A stretch of DNA of 64,000 nt from Methylomarinum sp965277025 (GTDB lineage Bacteria; Pseudomonadota; Gammaproteobacteria; Methylococcales; Methylomonadaceae), in the NCBI GenBank assembly GCA_965277025.1, contig OZ255706.1, positions 310,001 to 374,000 on the forward strand, given 5' to 3'. Both the position numbers and the translations under genes were made by a program. Shown here piece after piece: positions 44,491 through 54,676 of the stretch. The notes beneath the pieces are model-generated. The model saw only the letters and a program-made list of their open reading frames with translations. It ran no database searches and had not been told where the DNA came from. Numbering within the stretch: position 1 is the stretch's first letter; each line of letters begins with the position of its first letter.

Positions 44491-46851
44491 ATGCCTGTGC
44501 CTCATTCTCGCTCCGTGATTACATCCCTGTTTAAATGGCTGTTTGTGCTGGTGCTGATTTGCACGCTGGTTGCGGCCGTGTTCGCCTGGCAGTTTTTACA
44601 AAAACTGGATAAAGACCTGCCTGACATCAAGCAACTGGAAAATGTCCAGTATCAAATTCCCTTGAATGTTTACAGCAAGGAAGGTTTACTGATTGCCCGT
44701 TTTGGCGAGAAAAAACGTATCCCTGTCGATATCTCTCAAACGCCAGAGCGTCTGATCCAGGCCTTTTTAGCGGCAGAAGATGACCGTTTTTACCAGCATC
44801 CTGGCGTCGATTATCAAGGCCTGCTGCGCGCGGCATTGCAACTGGCTTTGACAGGCAAGAAGAAACAAGGCGGCAGCACCATCACCATGCAGGTAACACG
44901 GAATTTCCTGCTGACCCGGGAAAAAACCTATATCCGCAAACTGAAAGAAATCTTGCTGGCGCTGAAAATCGAGCGCGCCTATTCCAAAGATAAAATACTG
45001 GAACTGTATCTGAACAAAATCTATCTGGGCCACAGAGCTTATGGCGTGGCCGCCGCTGCGCAAACCTATTATGGCAAGAAACTGGATGAACTGACCCTGG
45101 CGCAAACCGCCATGATTGCAGGACTGCCAAAAGCGCCATCGGCTTACAATCCCGTCACCAATCCTGAAAGAGCCTTGGAGCGACGCAATTATGTGTTGGG
45201 TAGAATGCTGAAACTGGGTTATATCGACCATGCTGACTATGATGCCGCCCTTCAGGAACCAGTCAGTGCAGCACTGGCGGCGTCACAAAAAAAATCCATC
45301 GAGCTTAAGGCGCCCTATATTGCGGAGATGGTACGTAAAGAAATGATTGAGCAATATGGGGATGAGGCCTATACCCGTGGCTTCAAGGTGTACACTACGG
45401 TAACCGGACGCTTACAGAGCACAGCCACCCGCGCACTGAGAAATACCCTGCATGCCTATGACGAACGGCATGGTTATCGCAGCCTGCCGCATAAAAATTT
45501 AGGCGACAGCACTGATTTTAAAGCCGAAAAAGTCGGCGCTACCGAACAAGCCAAAATTATCGCCTTGACCGATAAATCCGCTACGGCGTTATTGAGCAAT
45601 GGACAAGCGATTGAACTCCCGTGGAAAAACATTAAATGGGCCAGAAAATTCAAATCGCGTTTTCATCTAGGCCCTGAACTGAGATCCAGTGCGGATATTT
45701 TTCAATTAAATGACTTGATCCGCGTCAGACAACTGAACGATGGCATTTGGGCGCTGGCGCAGATTCCGGAAGTCCAGGGCGCCTTTGTGTCTTTAAATCC
45801 GAAAGATGGTGGCATGCTGGCATTGGTTGGCGGCTATGATTTTTATTACAACAAATTCAACCACGCCACCCAGTCCAAACGCCAACCCGGCTCGGGTTTT
45901 AAACCCATTATTTACACCACCGCGCTGGAACACGGCTTTACCGCCGCCAGCGTCATCAACGACGCACCGATCATCATGGACAGCAATAGCGCTGATTCGG
46001 ACTGGCGGCCTGAAAATTACAGCAAGAAGTTTTATGGTCCCACAGCATTACGGGTAGGTCTGAGAAACTCTCGTAACCTGATTTCCATTCGCCTGGTCAA
46101 GGCGCTGGGTATCGATGAAATCACCAAAACCGCACATCGTTTTGGCTTCCGCCGCGAGCAGGTGCCACAAAGTCTGTCCCTGGCTTTAGGCAGCGGCTAC
46201 GCGACACCGGTACAAATGGCTCGCATGTTCGCCACTTTCGCCAATGGTGGCTTTTTGATCGATCCCTATTTCATCGAGCGGATCGAAGATAATGATGGCA
46301 ATATTCTGTTTCAAGCCAGCCCTGATGTCGCCTGCCCAACCGATTGCAACTTGCCGGAAAATCAACATCCAGCCCCACGCATCCTTTCCCCGCAAGTCAA
46401 TTTCCTGATGAACAGTTTGCTCCGTGATGTTGTGCGCCGCGGCACAGCCACCAAGGCCAAAGTTCTGAACCGCATCGACCTGGCCGGCAAAACCGGTACG
46501 ACAAACGACCAGCGCGATGCCTGGTTTAATGGCTTTACCCCCGATATTGTCGCCACCGCCTGGGTCGGGCTGGATAATTCCAAACCACTGGGACGGGCCG
46601 AAGTCGGCGGAAGGGCTGCATTGCCAATGTGGATCGAATTTATGCGCACCGCACTGAAAGATATTCCGGAAAAAGAACTGATGCCTCCTGCCGGTATCGT
46701 CAGAGTGCGTGTCAATCCTGAAACGGGTTTGCGCGCCCTTCCTGGCACCACTGGAATATGGGAATATTTCAGATCACGCTATGCGCCGCAGGAATATGCA
46801 CCGGTTGCAGAAAGTGAATCAGTGGAAGATGATGAAGAAGATCTGTTTTAA
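44491..46851 (+). CDS. mrcA: Bifunctional penicillin-binding protein 1A
   Basis: 786 residues. One N-terminal membrane span (about 13-34). The glycosyltransferase GT51 domain shows catalytic E96 in AAEDDRFYQHPGVD and GGSTITMQVTRNF. An OB-like insert precedes the transpeptidase domain with S468-x-x-K471 (PGSGFKPI), SRN in RNSRNLISIR and K667TGT (AGKTGTTNDQRD). It polymerises and cross-links peptidoglycan at the inner membrane. The C-terminus is acidic (ESVEDDEEDLF). Confidence 0.95.
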   Translation: MPVPHSRSVITSLFKWLFVLVLICTLVAAVFAWQFLQKLDKDLPDIKQLENVQYQIPLNVYSKEGLLIARFGEKKRIPVDISQTPERLIQAFLAAEDDRFYQHPGVDYQGLLRAALQLALTGKKKQGGSTITMQVTRNFLLTREKTYIRKLKEILLALKIERAYSKDKILELYLNKIYLGHRAYGVAAAAQTYYGKKLDELTLAQTAMIAGLPKAPSAYNPVTNPERALERRNYVLGRMLKLGYIDHADYDAALQEPVSAALAASQKKSIELKAPYIAEMVRKEMIEQYGDEAYTRGFKVYTTVTGRLQSTATRALRNTLHAYDERHGYRSLPHKNLGDSTDFKAEKVGATEQAKIIALTDKSATALLSNGQAIELPWKNIKWARKFKSRFHLGPELRSSADIFQLNDLIRVRQLNDGIWALAQIPEVQGAFVSLNPKDGGMLALVGGYDFYYNKFNHATQSKRQPGSGFKPIIYTTALEHGFTAASVINDAPIIMDSNSADSDWRPENYSKKFYGPTALRVGLRNSRNLISIRLVKALGIDEITKTAHRFGFRREQVPQSLSLALGSGYATPVQMARMFATFANGGFLIDPYFIERIEDNDGNILFQASPDVACPTDCNLPENQHPAPRILSPQVNFLMNSLLRDVVRRGTATKAKVLNRIDLAGKTGTTNDQRDAWFNGFTPDIVATAWVGLDNSKPLGRAEVGGRAALPMWIEFMRTALKDIPEKELMPPAGIVRVRVNPETGLRALPGTTGIWEYFRSRYAPQEYAPVAESESVEDDEEDLF

Positions 46852-46860
46852 TCGATTGTT

Positions 46861-48144
46861 TCAACATTCGATCGAAATACTCTGATACAGCGCCTGACAA
46901 ACAGTTATCAGTTCTTCATCACTGATAACATATGGCGGCATCGTGTAAATCAACCGGCCAAACGGACGCAGCCAGACGCCTTGCTCAACCAGCCGGCTTT
47001 GGATTTTTCCCACCTCGACCGCCTGTTTCATTTCCACCACGCCAATGGCCCCCAACACACGCACATCGGCCACAGACGGGTGTTGACGACAGACTGCCAG
47101 CTCTGTTTGCAGGATTTTTTCGATTCGTTGGATATTTTTGCGCCAATCAGATTGCAACAGTTCATCGATGCTGGCGCAGGCCACCCGACAAGCCAGTGGG
47201 TTGGCCATAAAGGTCGGGCCATGCATAAAGCAATGCGCTTCACTGCCGGCAATGGTCTGGCTGATTTGCTCCGTGGTCAAGGTTGCCGCCAGCGTCATAT
47301 AGCCACCGGTCAAGGCTTTGCCCAGACATAACAAATCCGGCGTAACGCCAGCATGTTCGCACGCAAACATGCGCCCTGTGCGGGCAAAACCGGTGGCGAT
47401 TTCATCGGCGATCAACAACACGTGATAATCATCACAAAGCTTTCTGACTTCCTGTAGATACTGTGGATGATAAAACCACATGCCACCAGCCCCTTGCACA
47501 ACCGGCTCCAGGATCACTGCGGCAAGCTGCTGATGATTTTGTTCAATCAACTGCTTAAAGTCGTCAATATCTTCTGCCCGCCATGCTTGTTCAAAACGCA
47601 CCTCTGGCCGCGGGGCGAAAAATTGCTCTGGCAACACGCCTTGAAACAAATGATGCATGCCATTGACCGGGTCACATACCGACATGGCGGCAAAGGTATC
47701 ACCATGATAGCCGCCGCGTAACGCCAGAAAGCGGTGTTTTTTATCCTGCCCGCGCGCCTGCCAATATTGGATCGCCATTTTCAACGCGACTTCCACACTG
47801 ACCGAACCGGAATCAGCCAAAAACACCTGATCCAGAACCTTCGGCGCTATGCTCAACAAACTGCTGACCAATTCGGCCGCCGCTTCATGCGTCAATCCGC
47901 CAAACATGACATGCGCCATCTGCTCAATTTGCTGATGCGCCGCTTCATTCAAACGAGGATGATTATAGCCATGAATCACCGACCACCAGGACGACATGCC
48001 ATCGATCAAACGGCGGCCGTCTTTCAAGGTCAGATACACCCCTTTAGCCGAAGCGACTGGATAAGGGGCAGGGTCTGCCGGAATAGCGGTGTATGGGTGC
48101 CAGATATGCTGTCGATCCAGCTTGAGCAATTCCTCGCTGTTCAT
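46861..48144 (-). CDS. bioA: Adenosylmethionine-8-amino-7-oxononanoate aminotransferase
   Basis: 427 residues from ATG 48144, overlapping the sua5 stop (ATGA). Family blocks are DRQHIWHPYTAI, GMSSWWSVIHGYNHP, FLADSGSVSVEVALKMAIQYW and the PLP lysine in LLCLGKALTGGYM. The aspartate of the fold is in LLIADEIATGFARTG. It makes 7,8-diaminopelargonate in biotin synthesis. It is convergent with the PBP1A gene, with only 9 nt between stops. No other bio gene is near. Confidence 0.95.
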   Translation of the reverse strand: MNSEELLKLDRQHIWHPYTAIPADPAPYPVASAKGVYLTLKDGRRLIDGMSSWWSVIHGYNHPRLNEAAHQQIEQMAHVMFGGLTHEAAAELVSSLLSIAPKVLDQVFLADSGSVSVEVALKMAIQYWQARGQDKKHRFLALRGGYHGDTFAAMSVCDPVNGMHHLFQGVLPEQFFAPRPEVRFEQAWRAEDIDDFKQLIEQNHQQLAAVILEPVVQGAGGMWFYHPQYLQEVRKLCDDYHVLLIADEIATGFARTGRMFACEHAGVTPDLLCLGKALTGGYMTLAATLTTEQISQTIAGSEAHCFMHGPTFMANPLACRVACASIDELLQSDWRKNIQRIEKILQTELAVCRQHPSVADVRVLGAIGVVEMKQAVEVGKIQSRLVEQGVWLRPFGRLIYTMPPYVISDEELITVCQALYQSISIEC

Positions 48145-49133
48145 CAACCAGCCGCCGTCGCCTTGCTCAGGCGGTCTTTAACCGCCAACCAGCCTTGTTC
48201 TTGCGGCACAGATTCCACCAGAATATGATCCAGCTCTTGTTCATCCAGCCAGCGTAACGCGGCATAGAGATCATGACCGTAGGCAACAGGCTCATCCGGC
48301 ATGACGCGCCAGACGATATGAGCAGAAGTTTCTGGATTCACTTGCCTGGCGAGAACACCAATTTGTTGATTTTTTGCCAGACAATGCTGGATCTTTTCCG
48401 GCAAGTCCTCGCTTTGCACCAACTGGCAAGCGGTATCCGGTGCATAGTGCAGGGCCAACGTGCCGGGAGCACGGTTTTGATTGCCCGAAACCGTATTCTG
48501 CAATTGAAGCGGCTGACCGATAAACTGCTCCAACTGCTTAGGCGTAATATGGCCGGGGCGGAGAATAACAGGCGGCTCTGTGGTCAGGTCAATAATGGTC
48601 GATTCCAGCCCAACGGTACAATCGCCGCCATCAAGAATCAAGTCGATACTCTCGCCCAGTTCCGCCATTACATGCTCGGCCCGGGTTGGACTGATATGAT
48701 TGAAGCGGTTGGCGGAAGGTGCGGCGACGCCACCTGCAAACTGTCGCAGCAACGCCAATGCCAAAGGATTATCCGGAATACGCAGCGCGACAGTTTGCTG
48801 GCCGCCTGTAACTTCCAGCAGCACATAATCCCGTTTCGGCAAAATCATCGCCAACGGCCCAGGCCAGTATTGTTCAGCCAATCGCCAGGCCAATGGTGGA
48901 ATATTCCTGGCCCATTGCGTCATTTGTCCACTTTCCGCTAAATGGACAATCAAAGGATGATTGGCGGGCCGTTGTTTGGCCTTGAAAATTTTGCTGACCG
49001 CGACAGGGTTTCGGGCATCTGCTCCCAGCCCGTAGACGGTTTCTGTCGGAAACGCGACCAGACCTCCCTGTTTGAGAATTAAGGCCGCATCTTCAATCGC
49101 TTCTGACCCTGCAAGTCTGGCTTGATTTGACAT
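48144..49133 (-). CDS. L-threonylcarbamoyladenylate synthase (Sua5 long form)
   Basis: 329 residues from ATG 49133; the frame extends to a TTG at 49145. The YrdC domain has GGLVAFPTETVYGLGADA, KIFKAKQRPANHPLIVHL, and the PSANRFNHISPT block. The extra C-terminal Sua5 domain (APGTLALHYAPDT) makes it the long form. It makes the threonylcarbamoyl-AMP used for t6A in tRNAs. It is coupled to bioA. Confidence 0.93.
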   Translation of the reverse strand: MSNQARLAGSEAIEDAALILKQGGLVAFPTETVYGLGADARNPVAVSKIFKAKQRPANHPLIVHLAESGQMTQWARNIPPLAWRLAEQYWPGPLAMILPKRDYVLLEVTGGQQTVALRIPDNPLALALLRQFAGGVAAPSANRFNHISPTRAEHVMAELGESIDLILDGGDCTVGLESTIIDLTTEPPVILRPGHITPKQLEQFIGQPLQLQNTVSGNQNRAPGTLALHYAPDTACQLVQSEDLPEKIQHCLAKNQQIGVLARQVNPETSAHIVWRVMPDEPVAYGHDLYAALRWLDEQELDHILVESVPQEQGWLAVKDRLSKATAAG

Positions 49134-49254
49134 CTCATCCTGCAAAAAAACTTAAATTATATCATTTACACCCGCCACTTTGTCCTGGACTATACTATCG
49201 ATACACTCGAGGAGGCTGTCCGAGAAAAAAGAATTGTAACTACTCAGCGTAAAT

Positions 49255-50476
49255 CTCTGTACATGACAAAAATTAACTTATGACAAATGAGTCTCATGTA
49301 TTCCAGTGACAAAAGGTATGGGTTGCAAAAGAGCAATCACTTTTCTAATCATCCTTTTTGATTGAGATAAGACATTAAACAACGTTGAGCGGATACAATC
49401 TAATCCATATCGAAACAGGCTTTGCGCGAGCCGCTGATGTGTTTTGGTTTTTATTGGTAACTCGCAATCATGTTTCCATTCGCCTGCTTTATGTGACCAA
49501 CAGAAAGCAATAACGGGAAGTACTAACAATTTTTTGATCCGAAGATAACCGACTACACGCGTTTCCTCAAGTTTGAATCCCCGTCCTTTTAAACCGCCGA
49601 AAAGCGTTTCGATTTCCCAACGCAAGCCATAAATTTTAATCGCATCAGGATTCAAATGCTGACAGACGATGATTAATAACTCACCATCACTCAGCCGTAA
49701 CCCACTGAGATAAATTGAACAATTTCCCAAATAGCGCGCTGTTGAGAGGTGTCGTGTGCTACCCGGCTTAAGCCCATAAAACAAACGCTCTACGCGTATT
49801 CGCTGGCCTTGGGCATTGGTTGTCCTGGCGTTGTTGCGAATACGGATATAAAAGGGAATCTCTTGCTCAAACAACCAGCCCATCCATTCGTCTCCAATAA
49901 ACTCCCGATCAGCCAAAAGACCTTTGATGTGATGTCGGCCAAACTGCGCAATAAAGCGTTTCATCAGCGCTATACGTTCCTTCGTATTAGAGTTGCCCCG
50001 CTTGTTTAAAGGCAACCAATACACCGGAATGGCGGCACCCCGATAAACCACGGCAAGCACCAGCAGATTAATATTGGTTTTACCCCACTTCCAATTCGTC
50101 CTGTCTAACGTCAGATAGTAATCCTGATCAGTGAAACCAAACAGTTTCATGATGAAATGAGCGACTTCATTGTAATCCAGCCAATGGTCACTGAAAAATC
50201 GTTGCATCCGTCGATATCGTGAGGAAATTTTTGCCCGACGGGGAAAGAATACGGCGAGCTGGGCCAGATTGACCGTGCTAACTGCCATCAAAGCAATTAA
50301 CATACCCACAAAACAAACGATTCTTGCCTTGTTCCATTGAAAGTGCTCAGTTAATATGACGGTCAGCTCGTTGATTTGTAATGTCCCGTTATTCATATTC
50401 GCTAAAACAAAATGCAGTATTTAATTACATTTCAACGAGCTACGCCAGCTTTTAATATTTTTTGTCATGTACAGAG
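49255..50476 (-). mobile_element. IS4-family element copy 3, intact, 1222 bp
   Basis: Same ends as copies 1 and 2. Its 9-bp target duplication is AGCGTAAAT (49246-49254 and 50477-50485), which is part of the IS66 end, so it entered after IS66 copy 2. Confidence 0.95.
49278..50396 (-). CDS. IS4-family transposase (copy 3)
   Basis: 372 residues, intact, with the same catalytic features as copy 2 (LTLDRTNW, LLADREFIG, YGLRWEIETLFGGLKGRG). At the variable sites it matches copy 1 (FFPRRAK, NNARTTN, LSTARY, HETHLS), so copies 1 and 3 are closer to each other than to copy 2. Confidence 0.93.
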   Translation of the reverse strand: MNNGTLQINELTVILTEHFQWNKARIVCFVGMLIALMAVSTVNLAQLAVFFPRRAKISSRYRRMQRFFSDHWLDYNEVAHFIMKLFGFTDQDYYLTLDRTNWKWGKTNINLLVLAVVYRGAAIPVYWLPLNKRGNSNTKERIALMKRFIAQFGRHHIKGLLADREFIGDEWMGWLFEQEIPFYIRIRNNARTTNAQGQRIRVERLFYGLKPGSTRHLSTARYLGNCSIYLSGLRLSDGELLIIVCQHLNPDAIKIYGLRWEIETLFGGLKGRGFKLEETRVVGYLRIKKLLVLPVIAFCWSHKAGEWKHDCELPIKTKTHQRLAQSLFRYGLDCIRSTLFNVLSQSKRMIRKVIALLQPIPFVTGIHETHLS

Positions 50477-50487
50477 AGCGTAAATAA

Positions 50488-51612
50488 TAGAAGTTACGCA
50501 TTGACAACAGATCGAAATTTTGGGTTTAAATGATTCATATTTGGCATAAAGGTGTCGATAAACGAAGCCATAACATCGTTGAATAAATTCCGCTGTACGC
50601 TATAGCAATTATTAATCACGTCTGCAAAGCTCAATTTTTGTAATTGAACAAAGCCACAAATTGCAGAAAAAATATGATTATTTATTGCTCTTTTATTGCG
50701 AACCTGGAACCGCTCAATATTACACACCTGCTTTATTGCCCGATGATATTGCTCAATCTGCCAATGCCTGTCATGTTGTTCGGTAAATGCTTTCTTGTCA
50801 AAAACAGCGGTTTTTTCTTCATCAGGTAGTGAACTTATGTAATGGCGAACTTGTTCTTTCAAGGTCGTCCGAAATAATTTCACATACCCAAAATTTTTGA
50901 GCCAAACCATTAAGCCGTCTTCCGGGATTTCTAATTGCCTGACTTGAACCCATGAACCTTTTTCAACAGAGACTAATCGATTACCTTCCACTGCAAAGAA
51001 TAATCCTGTCTGATGATTTCTTGTCAATTTAAGATTATCCACGCAACTGTACCAGCTATCTCCTGTTACAAAACCAGGTTCTAGTCCCCAAGCTAATACT
51101 TCGGTCAGCATGTCTTGAAAATAGTCATTTTTTGTCTTTCCTTCCGCCTTATCGACCACCCGGAAATTCAGTGGTTGGTGTTTTCCTTGAATGTCTGTGT
51201 AGTACAACGTGACAAGATTGATTCCCTTGACTGCTCCATGATGTTTTCCCGACCAAAAATAACTGACATATGCCATATATTGGCTATAAGGTTTATCAAG
51301 AACACTATCGTCAACACTCAAGGTTCCGCCCTTTAAATTCAGGCCTGCGCTGGCTTCATTGTATAAATCTCGCCCAGTGTAATGCTCCCGATTTAGAAAT
51401 CGATTTACGCTATCATGTGATATTGACATGACTTCTCCTAATCGTCGACAACCAGCTTGTTTCGGCTCACTTAATAAAAAACCCATATACATGGGTAATG
51501 TACAGCAGGCTGTTGAGGGGCGTGTTATTTCTCTTATCAAGGTTTGCCTTGCATTGACTTTGGAATTTTTTAAACCCATAGTTTAACATTGCCTGTCAAT
51601 GCGTAACTTCTA
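50488..51612 (-). mobile_element. IS701-family (ISAba11-like) element copy A, 1125 bp
   Basis: Inverted ends TAGAAGTTACGCATTGACA and TGTCAATGCGTAACTTCTA. One flank is the IS66 end (TAAATAA), the other is an IS1380 fragment, so the flanks do not belong together. No shared target duplication beyond a possible TA. Confidence 0.88.
50494..51579 (-). CDS. IS701-family transposase (copy A)
   Basis: 361 residues. DDE-type core with GGTLSVDDSVLDKPYSQ, FWSGKHHGAVKGINLVTLYY, LEPGFVTGDSWYS and the C-terminal E in HWQIEQYHRAIKQ. Close in pattern to ISAba11 transposases. Compared with B and C it has S for P at residue 6 (KNSKVN), M for I in PMYMGF and G for S in KQAGC. It appears intact. Confidence 0.9.
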   Translation of the reverse strand: MGLKNSKVNARQTLIREITRPSTACCTLPMYMGFLLSEPKQAGCRRLGEVMSISHDSVNRFLNREHYTGRDLYNEASAGLNLKGGTLSVDDSVLDKPYSQYMAYVSYFWSGKHHGAVKGINLVTLYYTDIQGKHQPLNFRVVDKAEGKTKNDYFQDMLTEVLAWGLEPGFVTGDSWYSCVDNLKLTRNHQTGLFFAVEGNRLVSVEKGSWVQVRQLEIPEDGLMVWLKNFGYVKLFRTTLKEQVRHYISSLPDEEKTAVFDKKAFTEQHDRHWQIEQYHRAIKQVCNIERFQVRNKRAINNHIFSAICGFVQLQKLSFADVINNCYSVQRNLFNDVMASFIDTFMPNMNHLNPKFRSVVNA

Positions 51613-52769
51613 ACTCTGATTCTGATGCAGCATGAGGGCAGTTTTCACCTGGATGATGTGCGTCACCTCCATGACGAAAGCGCGTTGCTTTCGGTGTTGG
51701 GGATGAAACAAATGCCAAGGTCCAGTGCGCTGGGCGATTGGTTGCGATGCATGGGGCGCCAGTCAATCGCTTTCAGCGGCTGGAAAGCGGTGAACCGGCG
51801 CATTCTGGCAGCCGCTTTGCAGCGTAAAAAAAGCATTACGCTGGATATTGATGCCACCGAAATCATCGCCAATAAGCGTGGGGCGCAATGGACCTATAAG
51901 AAAAACCGCGGTTATATGCCAATGGTCGGCCATATCGCTGAGACCGGTCAGGTTGTGGCGTGCGATTTCAGGGCGGGTAATGATTCGCCAGCGAAAGAAA
52001 ACCCGGAATTCATCCAACATTGCCAAGACAGTTTGCCGAAAGGTGTTCATATTAAAAAACTACGCATCGATGCGGCAGGCTATCAACAAAAAATTATCGA
52101 ATACGTCGACCAACAGCCCATTCAATACGGCATTCGGGCAAAATGAGCCGGGCGGTTAAAGAACACATTGAACAGTTGAGCGAAACCAATTGGCGACCCA
52201 TGATTCACCGCAATGGCGAGGTTAGCCAAAGCCAGCAAACGTATCGCATGCTGCATTGTATCGGCGATTATGATCAGCCGTTTACCCTGGTCATTCAGCG
52301 AATCCCCCTGAAAGGTCAGGCCTCACTGGACCTGGATGATGCGGATGGTCAGGAACAACTGGAAGACAGTCGCTACATATATCGCGCCATCGCCACCAAT
52401 CGGGATGATCTGTCAGACAGCGACATCATCCACTGGTACAACCAGCGCGGCGAAGACAGTGAAAACCGCATCAAGGAACTGAAACACGACTTTGGTGGCG
52501 ACACGCTGCCTTGTACAGATTTTGACGCGAATGCACTTTATTTTCATATCTGCGCACTCTCCTACAACCTGTTTGCGCTGATGCGGCAACTCTTGCCGGA
52601 AAAGTTGGCGCACCATCGCGCTATCACTCTGCGCTGGCGTCTTTATGGCATCGCCGCCAAAATCACCCGAACCGCGCGTCAACTGATCATCAAGGTCAAA
52701 GACTGCCATCGACGCCTGTTTGAGCAGGTACTGACTGCACTTGGGTCGATAGAATCACCGCCGATATAG
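51613..52769 (+). pseudogene. IS1380-family transposase, N-terminally truncated and frameshifted
   Basis: Reads ...LILMQHEGSFHLDDVRHLHDE, ITLDIDATEIIANKRGAQWT, GYMPMVGHIAE and FRAGNDSPAKENPEF, then RIKELKHDFGGDTLP and FDANALYFHICALSYNLFAL, all typical of IS1380. The N-terminus is cut off by IS701 copy A at 51612. A one-base loss in the A-run of GGGCAAAATGAGC (52136-52148) splits it into frames 51625-52146 and 52143-52769. It cannot make active protein. The remaining end runs to about 52844. Confidence 0.88.
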
Positions 52770-52844
52770 AACATAAACAATAATAAACAGCATTCACGCA
52801 CGTCGTCCCCAGGACAGGTGCGCTTTTAATCCAGCGCATTCGCC

Positions 52845-53189
52845 AATCGATTTCTAAATCGGGAGCATTACACTGGGCGAGATTTATACAATGAAGCCAG
52901 CGCAAGCCTGAATTTAAAGGGCGGAACCTTGAGTGTTGACGATAGTGTTCTTGATAAACCTTATAGCCAATATATGGCATATGTCAGTTATTTTTGGTCG
53001 GGAAAACATCATAGAGCAGTCAAGGGAATCAATCTTGTCACGTTGTACTACACAGACATTCAAGGAAAACACCAACCACTGAATTTCCGGGTGGTCGATA
53101 AGGCGGAAGGAAAGACAAAAAATGACTATTTTCAAGACATGCTGACCGAAGTATTAGCTTGGGGACTAGAACCTGGTTTTATAACAGGA
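52845..53189 (+). mobile_element. IS701-family fragment D
   Basis: An internal part of the same IS701 sequence (from AATCGATTTCTAAATCGG to GGTTTTATAACAGGA), corresponding to transposase residues about 60-173. The left side joins the IS1380 end and the right side is cut by copy B. Only the internal 87-codon frame SVDDSVLDKPYSQ...LEPGFITG remains. Confidence 0.9.
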
Positions 53190-54314
53190 TAGAAGTTACG
53201 CATTGACAGGCAATGTTAAACTATGGGTTTAAAAAATCCCAAAGTCAATGCAAGGCAAACCTTGATAAGAGAAATAACACGCCCCTCAACAGCCTGCTGT
53301 ACATTACCCATGTATATTGGTTTTTTATTAAGTGAGCCGAAACAAGCTAGTTGTCGACGATTAGGAGAAGTCATGTCAATATCACATGATAGCGTAAATC
53401 GATTTCTAAACCGGGAGCATTACACTGGGCGAGATTTATACAATGAAGCCAGCGCAAGCCTGAATTTAAAGGGCGGAACCTTGAGTGTTGACGATAGTGT
53501 TCTTGGTAAACCTTATAGCCAATATATGGCATATGTCAGTTATTTTTGGTCGGGAAAACATCATGGAGCAGTCAAGGGAATCAATCTTGTCACGTTGTAC
53601 TACACAGACATTCAAGGAAAACACCAACCACTGAATTTCCAGGTGGTCGATAAGGCGGAAGGAAAGACAAAAAATGACTATTTTCAAGACATGCTGACCG
53701 AAGTATTAGCTTGGGGACTAGAACCTGGTTTTATAACAGGAGATAGCTGGTACAGTTGCGTGGATAATCTTAAATTGATAAGAAATCATCAGACAGGATT
53801 ATTCTTTGCAGTGGAAGGTAATCGATTAGTCTCTGTTGAAAAAGGTTCATGGGTTCAAGTCAGGCAATTAGAAATCCCGGAAGACGGCTTAATGGTTTGG
53901 CTCAAAAATTTTGGGTATGTGAAATTATTTCGGACGACCTTGAAAGAACAAGTTCGCCATTACATAAGTTCACTACCTGATGAAGAAAAAACCGCTGTTT
54001 TTGACAAGAAAGCATTTACCGAACAACATGATAGGCATTGGCAGATTGAGCAATATCATCGGGCAATAAAGCAGGTGTGTAATATTGAGCGGTTCCATGT
54101 TCGCAATAAAAGAGCAATAAATAATCATATTTTTTCTGCAATTTGTGGCTTTGTTCAATTACAAAAATTGAGCTTTGCAGACGTGATTAATAATTGCTAT
54201 AGCGTACAGCGGAATTTATTCAACGATGTTATGGCTTCGTTTATCGACACCTTTATGCCAAATATGAATCATTTAAACCCAAAATTTAAATCTGTTGTCA
54301 ATGCGTAACTTCTA
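53190..54314 (+). mobile_element. IS701-family element copy B, 1125 bp
   Basis: Same ends as copies A and C. The left flank is fragment D of the same IS and the right flank is IS66 copy 2 (ATTTATTAGAG), so the rest of D is missing, which suggests a deletion next to the insertion. Confidence 0.9.
53223..54308 (+). CDS. IS701-family transposase (copy B)
   Basis: 361 residues, uninterrupted. It differs from copies A and C at SVLGKPYS, where G replaces the D of SVLDKPYS close to the first catalytic aspartates, and at LNFQVVD (R to Q). The first change may reduce activity. The rest (TGDSWYS, HWQIEQYHRAIKQ) is unchanged. Confidence 0.88.
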   Translation: MGLKNPKVNARQTLIREITRPSTACCTLPMYIGFLLSEPKQASCRRLGEVMSISHDSVNRFLNREHYTGRDLYNEASASLNLKGGTLSVDDSVLGKPYSQYMAYVSYFWSGKHHGAVKGINLVTLYYTDIQGKHQPLNFQVVDKAEGKTKNDYFQDMLTEVLAWGLEPGFITGDSWYSCVDNLKLIRNHQTGLFFAVEGNRLVSVEKGSWVQVRQLEIPEDGLMVWLKNFGYVKLFRTTLKEQVRHYISSLPDEEKTAVFDKKAFTEQHDRHWQIEQYHRAIKQVCNIERFHVRNKRAINNHIFSAICGFVQLQKLSFADVINNCYSVQRNLFNDVMASFIDTFMPNMNHLNPKFKSVVNA

Positions 54315-54676
54315 ATTTATTAGAGAAAGCACAAATTGAATGTCCGCCACCAACCCCGTTGCCCGGTAAACCCAAACGTGGGCGCCTCAAGCGCAGTAAA
54401 TCCAGAAACTTACTGGAACGGCTGATCAATTACCCGGATGATGTCTTACGCTTTATGAGAGAAATAGATGTGCCATTTACTAATAATCCCGGTGAGAATG
54501 ATATCCGCATGACCAGGGTGCAGCAAAAAATATCGGGGTGTTTCAGGAGTGAGCAGGGTGCCATCACCTTCTGCCGTATTCGGGGATATCTATCCACTTG
54601 TCGTAAACATCATGTCAGTGCCTCTGAAGCGTTGGTACTGGTATTTAAGGGGAAATTACCGGAATTTACTCAGTGA
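54315..54676 (+). pseudogene. 3' fragment of an IS66-family transposase (copy 2)
   Basis: Encodes LLEKAQIECPPPTPLPGKPK... to KGKLPEFTQ, the last about 120 residues of the protein intact at 15368-16780, with P for Q in NYPDDVLR. The 5' three quarters have been lost to nested insertions and deletion. Confidence 0.93.
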
